NCBI GenBank assembly: GCA_003219395.1
Contig: QHOR01000097.1
Location: 1-18,135 of the forward strand
Source of the DNA: Verrucomicrobiota bacterium
GTDB lineage: Bacteria > Verrucomicrobiota > Verrucomicrobiia > Chthoniobacterales > UBA10450
Direction: 5' to 3'
DNA: 18,135 bases
The position numbers were made by a program, and so were the translations under genes. Under the pieces are notes generated by a model, which was not told the origin of the DNA, searched no databases, and was given only the letters and a program-made list of their open reading frames with translations. Position 1 is the stretch's first letter. Each line of letters starts with the position of its first letter. Below, piece by piece: positions 14,063 through 18,135 of this stretch.

Positions 14063-15766
14063 ATGATGAGACCAATTTCTGTTAGCCTTGGAGTGCTTGT
14101 GACAGTTGTGTCCACGATAGTTGCGCAGGAGCGACCCTCCTCCCCAGGGCCAGCAGATTTCGATGTCATCATTAAAGATGGCACCGTTTACGACGGCTCT
14201 GGTGCCGAGCCAAAAGAAGCCGACGTCGCGATTCGAGGGGACCGCATCGTTGGTATCGGCCATTTCAAAGCTGCGAAGGCCAAAGCCGTTGTCGATGCGA
14301 AGGGACTCGCCGTGGCGCCCGGGTTTATCAATATGCTCTCCTGGTCCACAGCATCGCTGATCCACGATGGCCGTTCACAGAGTGAAATTCGGCAAGGCGT
14401 AACGACAGAGATCATGGGCGAAGGCGAATCGATGGGCCCGTTGAACGATCGGGTGCGCGAGCATATGATTCGTGAGCAAATCGACATCAAATACGACATC
14501 AAATGGAACACGCTGGCGGAGTACTTGCAGTACCTCGAAAAGCGTGGCGTATCCTGCAACGTGGCGTCATTCATTGGTGCGACGACGATTCGCGAATACG
14601 TGATCGGCTTTGAAGATAAACAACCGACACCCGAGCAACTCGACCAGATGCGCGAATTGGTGCGCAAGGAAATGCAAGCCGGCGCGCTGGGGATCGGCAC
14701 TTCTCTAATTTATCCTCCTGCCTTTTACGCAAAAACGGACGAGCTAATCGAGCTTTGCAAGGTGGCCGCCAAATACCAGGGCAAGTACATCTCCCACATG
14801 CGCAGCGAAGGCAGCCACTTGCTAGAAGCGCTTGATGAGTTAATTCGCATCAGCCGGGAGGCGAAAATTCCGGCAGAAGTTTATCACATCAAAGTCTCGG
14901 GCCAGCAAAACTGGCCGAAAATTGACGATCTGGTTTCCCGAATTGAGGCCGCACAGAAGGAAGGACTGAAAATCAGTGCCGACATGTACACTTATATCGC
15001 GGGAGGAACTGGCTTGGATGCCTCGCTTCCGCCCTGGACTGAAGACGGCGGTTATCCCGCATTATTCAAGCGGCTGCGCGATCCGGCGACGCGCGAGAAG
15101 ATTAAGGCAGAGGTTCAAAAGCCCACAAACGGATGGGAAAATCTGTATTTTGATGCCGGCGGCCCGGAGCACATTTTGCTTGCAGAGTTCAGGTCCGAAA
15201 AACTGAAGCCGCTTACCGGAAAAACACTGGCTGAAGTAGCCACGATGCGCGGCAACGATCCCATCGACACCGCAATGGACCTGATCGTGGAGGACGAATC
15301 GCGCATTGGCACACTTTATTTCATTATGTCGGAAGACAACGTGAAGAAGGAACTCGCGAAACCGTGGGTTTCGTTCGGCTCCGATGAAGCGTCGCAGGCG
15401 CCTGAGGGCCTGTTCCTGAAATCCAATCCACATCCGCGTGCGTATGGAAATTTCGCGCGTGTGCTGGGCAAGTATTCCCGCGACGAAAAAGTGATTCCAC
15501 TGAAGGAAGCAGTGCGGCGCTTGAGTGGATTGCCTGCCACAAATTTAGGACTCGATCACCGCGGGTTTCTTAAAGAGGGGATGTTTGCCGACGTGGTCGT
15601 ATTCGATCCGGCGACGATTACCGACCACGCAACGTACGAAAAACCACATCAATATGCGACAGGTGTGAAGCACGTTTTTGTAAATGGGGTGCAAGTCCTC
15701 AAGGATGGCGAGCACACTGATGCGAAACCGGGAAGAGCGCTCTGGGGCCCTGGAAAAACAAAATAA
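14063..15766 (+). CDS. Exported amidohydrolase, N-acyl-D-amino-acid deacylase group
   Basis: A 567-residue amidohydrolase-superfamily protein. The N-terminus is a signal peptide (about residues 1-22, cut near VAQ). FDVIIKDGTVYDGSG (33-47) opens the beta-sandwich domain, and APGFIN (85-90) starts the TIM barrel. Metal or catalytic candidates are H245 (SHMRSEG), H275 (YHIKVSG) and D441 (FGSDEAS). The usual HxH after PGFID is replaced by NMLSW (90-94), and the bridging cysteine region (GNCG) reads GEGES (119-123). The C-terminal part returns to the sandwich (GMFADVVVFDP, 506-516). The group removes acyl groups from N-acyl-D-amino acids; this branch may have another substrate. The start at 14063 excludes a polar 12-residue extension. 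Confidence 0.88.
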   Translation: MMRPISVSLGVLVTVVSTIVAQERPSSPGPADFDVIIKDGTVYDGSGAEPKEADVAIRGDRIVGIGHFKAAKAKAVVDAKGLAVAPGFINMLSWSTASLIHDGRSQSEIRQGVTTEIMGEGESMGPLNDRVREHMIREQIDIKYDIKWNTLAEYLQYLEKRGVSCNVASFIGATTIREYVIGFEDKQPTPEQLDQMRELVRKEMQAGALGIGTSLIYPPAFYAKTDELIELCKVAAKYQGKYISHMRSEGSHLLEALDELIRISREAKIPAEVYHIKVSGQQNWPKIDDLVSRIEAAQKEGLKISADMYTYIAGGTGLDASLPPWTEDGGYPALFKRLRDPATREKIKAEVQKPTNGWENLYFDAGGPEHILLAEFRSEKLKPLTGKTLAEVATMRGNDPIDTAMDLIVEDESRIGTLYFIMSEDNVKKELAKPWVSFGSDEASQAPEGLFLKSNPHPRAYGNFARVLGKYSRDEKVIPLKEAVRRLSGLPATNLGLDHRGFLKEGMFADVVVFDPATITDHATYEKPHQYATGVKHVFVNGVQVLKDGEHTDAKPGRALWGPGKTK

Positions 15767-15889
15767 ATCTGCTGTAGCGGGTTCCGTGTGGGAATCGCGG
15801 CGGCTCCTGTTCTTACAACGTCAGGGTACGGAAAAAGAGACACGTAAACGCGCCTTTGAAGACGTTGTATTAAAACGACGGAGTTTAGT

Positions 15890-16366
15890 ATGGCAATTGT
15901 TCCAAGGAAAAGCGAGGAACGCTCGATAGCGGACCGCGGGCGCGATCCGTTTAACTATCTGCGAAATCAGATCAATCGCGTGTTTGACGATTTCTGGGGC
16001 GAATCGTCGTTGGCGCCTCGGGACGAAATCGCTGCCGGTTTTTGGCCGCAGGTTGACGTCACCGAGACAGACAAGGAGGTGAAAGTGTCTGCAGATGTTC
16101 CGGGGGTGGAAGCCAAAGATCTTGACGTGAGTGTCGAAGACGGACTGCTCACCATTAAAGGCGAGAAGAAATACGAGCGCGAACAGAAAGAGAAAGGGCA
16201 ATATCGCATGGAGCGCAGCTATGGCTCATTTGAACGCGCCATCCAATTGCCAGCGGCAGTGGATGAATCGAAAGCAAAAGCTGAGTTCAAAAAAGGCGTG
16301 CTGCGATTGGTTCTTCCCAAACGCCCAGGAGCGCAACCGCGCAGGAAAAAAATCCCAGTCACATAA
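15890..16366 (+). CDS. Small heat shock protein, Hsp20/alpha-crystallin family
   Basis: A 158-residue ATP-independent holdase chaperone of the cytoplasm. The alpha-crystallin domain spans about residues 52-144 (WPQVDVTETDKEVKVSADVP, then GLLTIKGEKKYE). It includes the family signature region FKKGVLRLVLPK (133-144). The C-terminal extension ends with the IPV anchor (155-157), needed for oligomer assembly. The N-terminal arm has the usual RNQINRVFDDF amphipathic helix (25-35). CGGAG lies about seven bases before the ATG at 15890. TATTAAAA at about 15867 could be a -10 element, but no classic heat-shock promoter or CIRCE element is seen. It precedes another Hsp20-like gene and lon. Confidence 0.95.
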   Translation: MAIVPRKSEERSIADRGRDPFNYLRNQINRVFDDFWGESSLAPRDEIAAGFWPQVDVTETDKEVKVSADVPGVEAKDLDVSVEDGLLTIKGEKKYEREQKEKGQYRMERSYGSFERAIQLPAAVDESKAKAEFKKGVLRLVLPKRPGAQPRRKKIPVT

Positions 16367-16508
16367 AGCGAACGTGGGATTCTCGCGGTGTGATAGCCGT
16401 CTCGCGGTGTCGAAGCGTATCCACTGCCGCGGCACAGCTACTCATCGTTGTTTACCCTCCATTGAGGGATTGAAAACCGAACGGCCGGGGTAGAAGTTTA
16501 ACATTTCC
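16367..16508 (+). promoter_or_regulatory. Spacer between the two Hsp20 genes, with direct repeat and hairpin
   Basis: TCTCGCGGTGT occurs twice, at 16381-16391 and 16400-16410, 19 bases apart from start to start. CCCTC 16455-16459 pairs with GAGGG 16464-16468 around loop CATT. The next gene has only a weak ribosome binding site (AGAAG), and its start follows an A/T-rich stretch. The segment may hold a second promoter or a translation control element. Confidence 0.4.
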
Positions 16509-16919
16509 ATGGATCCAATCAGGAATATCAAGCTGCGCTGGCTGCATGGCGCGTTGCACGATCTCACCTCCGAACTATCGCGTCTGCAATTTTCCAGATT
16601 TGCACCGCGCGCCTGGGAGCCGGCGATCAACGCATATCGCTGCGAAAAATGCATTCGTATTTGCGTCGACCTGGCGGGCGTTGATCGCGCGCTGATTGAT
16701 CTCAGCGTCGAACCCCGACGCGTGATCATCCGCGGCACGCGAGAGCTCCCGGAGCCAACTGGTGACGAGGGATGCCCCCTGCAATTACTGGCCATGGAGA
16801 TTGATTACGGCCCGTTCATACGGGAGGTGTCTTTGCCAGCTGACGTCGAAATCGAGCAAGCGCACGCCGAGCAACGCAACGGTTTGCTTTGGATTTCGCT
16901 GCCGTTGAAAGAATCATGA
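16509..16919 (+). CDS. Divergent Hsp20-like protein with clustered cysteines
   Basis: A 136-residue protein with an alpha-crystallin-like domain at about residues 38-134: INAYRCEKCIRICVDLAGVD aligns with the PxVDVxExxxxxxVxADLPGV segment of Hsp20, RRVIIRGTRELP (70-81) with the xLxIxGxR strand, and GLLWISLPL (125-133) with GVLxLxLPK. It differs from the upstream Hsp20 in two ways. It has C45, C48 and C52 in the first core strand (plus C89), and it ends right after the last core strand, so the C-terminal IxI/V extension is missing. Its stop overlaps the Lon start (ATGA), so the two are translationally coupled. It may deliver substrates to Lon or form only small oligomers; this is inference. Confidence 0.82.
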   Translation: MDPIRNIKLRWLHGALHDLTSELSRLQFSRFAPRAWEPAINAYRCEKCIRICVDLAGVDRALIDLSVEPRRVIIRGTRELPEPTGDEGCPLQLLAMEIDYGPFIREVSLPADVEIEQAHAEQRNGLLWISLPLKES

Positions 16920-18135
16920 GCGCAAAAGAACTCAGCACCTTGCAGGCTAATGTTGAAACGAAGCCCGGACCGGAGAGCACGATTGCGGCGGGAATGGAGA
17001 AGGGTGGAACGCCGAACATTCCTGAAGAATTGTCGATTCTGCCCGTGCGCGGGATTGTTGTCTTTCCCGGCACAATCATTCCGCTGAATATCCAGCGGGC
17101 CGCATCGCTCAAACTGCTCGACGACACGTTGCCGCGGACGAAAGTCATCGGTCTTCTCACGCAGCGCGATGAGGGGAATGAAGAGCCGATACCGCGAGAC
17201 CTCTATTCAGTCGGCACGGCGGCACTGGTGCTCAAGCTTGTGCGCCAGGCAGATGACAATGTGTTAATTATCGTGCAGGGGTTGCGCCGCTTTTCGCTTC
17301 GCAAAATAGTGGCGACCTCGCCGTTTGTACGAGCCGAGATCGATCTGCCGGAATCAATTCTTCCACCGGCCAGCAAAGAATGGGAAGCCACGTTCAGAAA
17401 CTTGCGGGATTCGGCTGCGCGGTTATTCGAACTCGCTCCGGACGCGCCCGAGCAGGCGCGTCTCATGATTCTGAACATTGAGACTCCCGAGCAGCTCGCC
17501 GATTTTTTGGCGCCGAACTTGAACGTGGATGTCGCGCAGAAGCAGGCGTTGCTTGAGGAACTCGACGTCGAAAAGCGCGTGCGCGGAATCCAAAAACAAA
17601 TCTCTGCACAGCTCGAGATCGCTGAGATTCAGCAAAAGCTGCAAAAAGATGTGGCCTCGCAATTTGCCGACGCGCAACGACGCGCTTATCTCCGTTCGCA
17701 GATCAAGGCGATCCAGCGCGAGCTGGGCGAATCCGAAGGCGGCGGCGAAGAACAGGCCCAGCAACTGCGTGCCCGGCTCGAGGAAGCCAAACCGCCGGAG
17801 GAAGTGATGAAACAGGCCGAGCGGGAATTGAAGCGGCTCGATTTCATTCCTCCGGCAAGTCCGGAATTCTCGGTGATCGTCAGCTACATCGAGATCATCG
17901 CCGATTTGCCTTGGAACAAATTAAGCGAGGACAACCTCGATCTCGACCAGGCGCAGAAAATCCTCGACCGCGATCATTACGATCTGGAAAAAGTAAAAAA
18001 ACGGCTGATCGAATATCTTGCCGTTCGAAAACTCAATCCCCAAGGGCACGGCGCAATTCTCTGTTTTCTTGGTCCGCCCGGCGTGGGAAAAACCAGTCTC
18101 GGTCAATCAATCGCCGACGCGCTGGGTAGAAAATT
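16916..18135 (+). CDS. lon: ATP-dependent protease Lon (N-terminal half; cut by window end)
   Basis: The frame is open for 406 codons to the window edge. Residues about 40-230 form the Lon substrate-binding (LAN) domain (LPVRGIVVFPGTIIPLNI at 42-59, QGLRRFSL at 121-128). A coiled-coil region follows (225-310, including RRAYLRSQIKAIQRELGE). LPWNKLSEDN (331-340) and DHYDLEKVKKRLIEYLAVRK (353-372) are hallmark Lon segments. The Walker A motif GPPGVGKTS lies at 386-394. The remaining AAA+ parts and the Ser-Lys protease domain lie beyond the window. Lon degrades misfolded and regulatory proteins in the cytoplasm. The N-terminus is about 30 residues longer and more polar than usual. The start overlaps the Hsp20-like stop by four bases, suggesting a shared proteostasis operon. 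Confidence 0.97.
   Translation, partial: MSAKELSTLQANVETKPGPESTIAAGMEKGGTPNIPEELSILPVRGIVVFPGTIIPLNIQRAASLKLLDDTLPRTKVIGLLTQRDEGNEEPIPRDLYSVGTAALVLKLVRQADDNVLIIVQGLRRFSLRKIVATSPFVRAEIDLPESILPPASKEWEATFRNLRDSAARLFELAPDAPEQARLMILNIETPEQLADFLAPNLNVDVAQKQALLEELDVEKRVRGIQKQISAQLEIAEIQQKLQKDVASQFADAQRRAYLRSQIKAIQRELGESEGGGEEQAQQLRARLEEAKPPEEVMKQAERELKRLDFIPPASPEFSVIVSYIEIIADLPWNKLSEDNLDLDQAQKILDRDHYDLEKVKKRLIEYLAVRKLNPQGHGAILCFLGPPGVGKTSLGQSIADALGRK

Overview
The window looks like chromosomal DNA of a soil or freshwater bacterium, most likely of the Verrucomicrobiota (Chthoniobacterales-like), though a neighbouring phylum cannot be excluded. The grounds are indirect: a DUF5069 protein, secreted 'autotransporter-associated beta strand repeat' (PATR) proteins with no barrel, an amidohydrolase of the N-acyl-D-amino-acid deacylase type, tyrosine-rich small lipoproteins, short intergenic gaps and moderate-to-high GC. 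I see no rRNA, tRNA, CRISPR array, IS element or phage gene.

Left part (1-5850): a partial GFA/CENP-V-like zinc protein on the minus strand; a two-gene unit of a small three-helix membrane protein and a 60-residue partner; a 160-bp spacer with three successive inverted repeats; two translationally coupled proteins of unknown function; a DUF5069 protein coupled to a lipoprotein; and a secreted M28 metallopeptidase. The peptidase converges on a minus-strand 2OG-Fe(II) oxygenase-like gene across two strong hairpins.

Middle part (5858-12919): a single-pass membrane protein and an exported MetX-like alpha/beta hydrolase lead into the most unusual region. This is an array of three paralogous secreted beta-strand-repeat proteins (A, B, C). 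A and B are each preceded by a nearly identical ~138-nt leader that contains an inverted repeat, a terminator-like hairpin and the ribosome binding site. Fragments of the hydrolase 3' end, still in frame to their stop codons, lie after A and after C. The region therefore seems to be the eroded product of repeated duplication of a hydrolase + leader + repeat-protein unit. Paralogue A carries a one-base frameshift that removes its conserved C-terminus. B and C are adjacent and probably share one transcript.

Right part (12920-18135): two small tyrosine-rich lipoproteins on the minus strand; an exported amidohydrolase of the D-aminoacylase group that lacks the usual HxH metal motif; then a protein-quality-control cluster with a canonical Hsp20, a divergent cysteine-containing Hsp20 without the C-terminal oligomerisation motif, and Lon protease. 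The second Hsp20 and lon overlap by ATGA. Lon is cut by the window edge just after its Walker A motif.

Many of the proteins (peptidase, hydrolase, amidohydrolase, PATR proteins, lipoproteins) appear to be exported. The window thus reads as envelope/secretome genes next to a housekeeping proteostasis operon.
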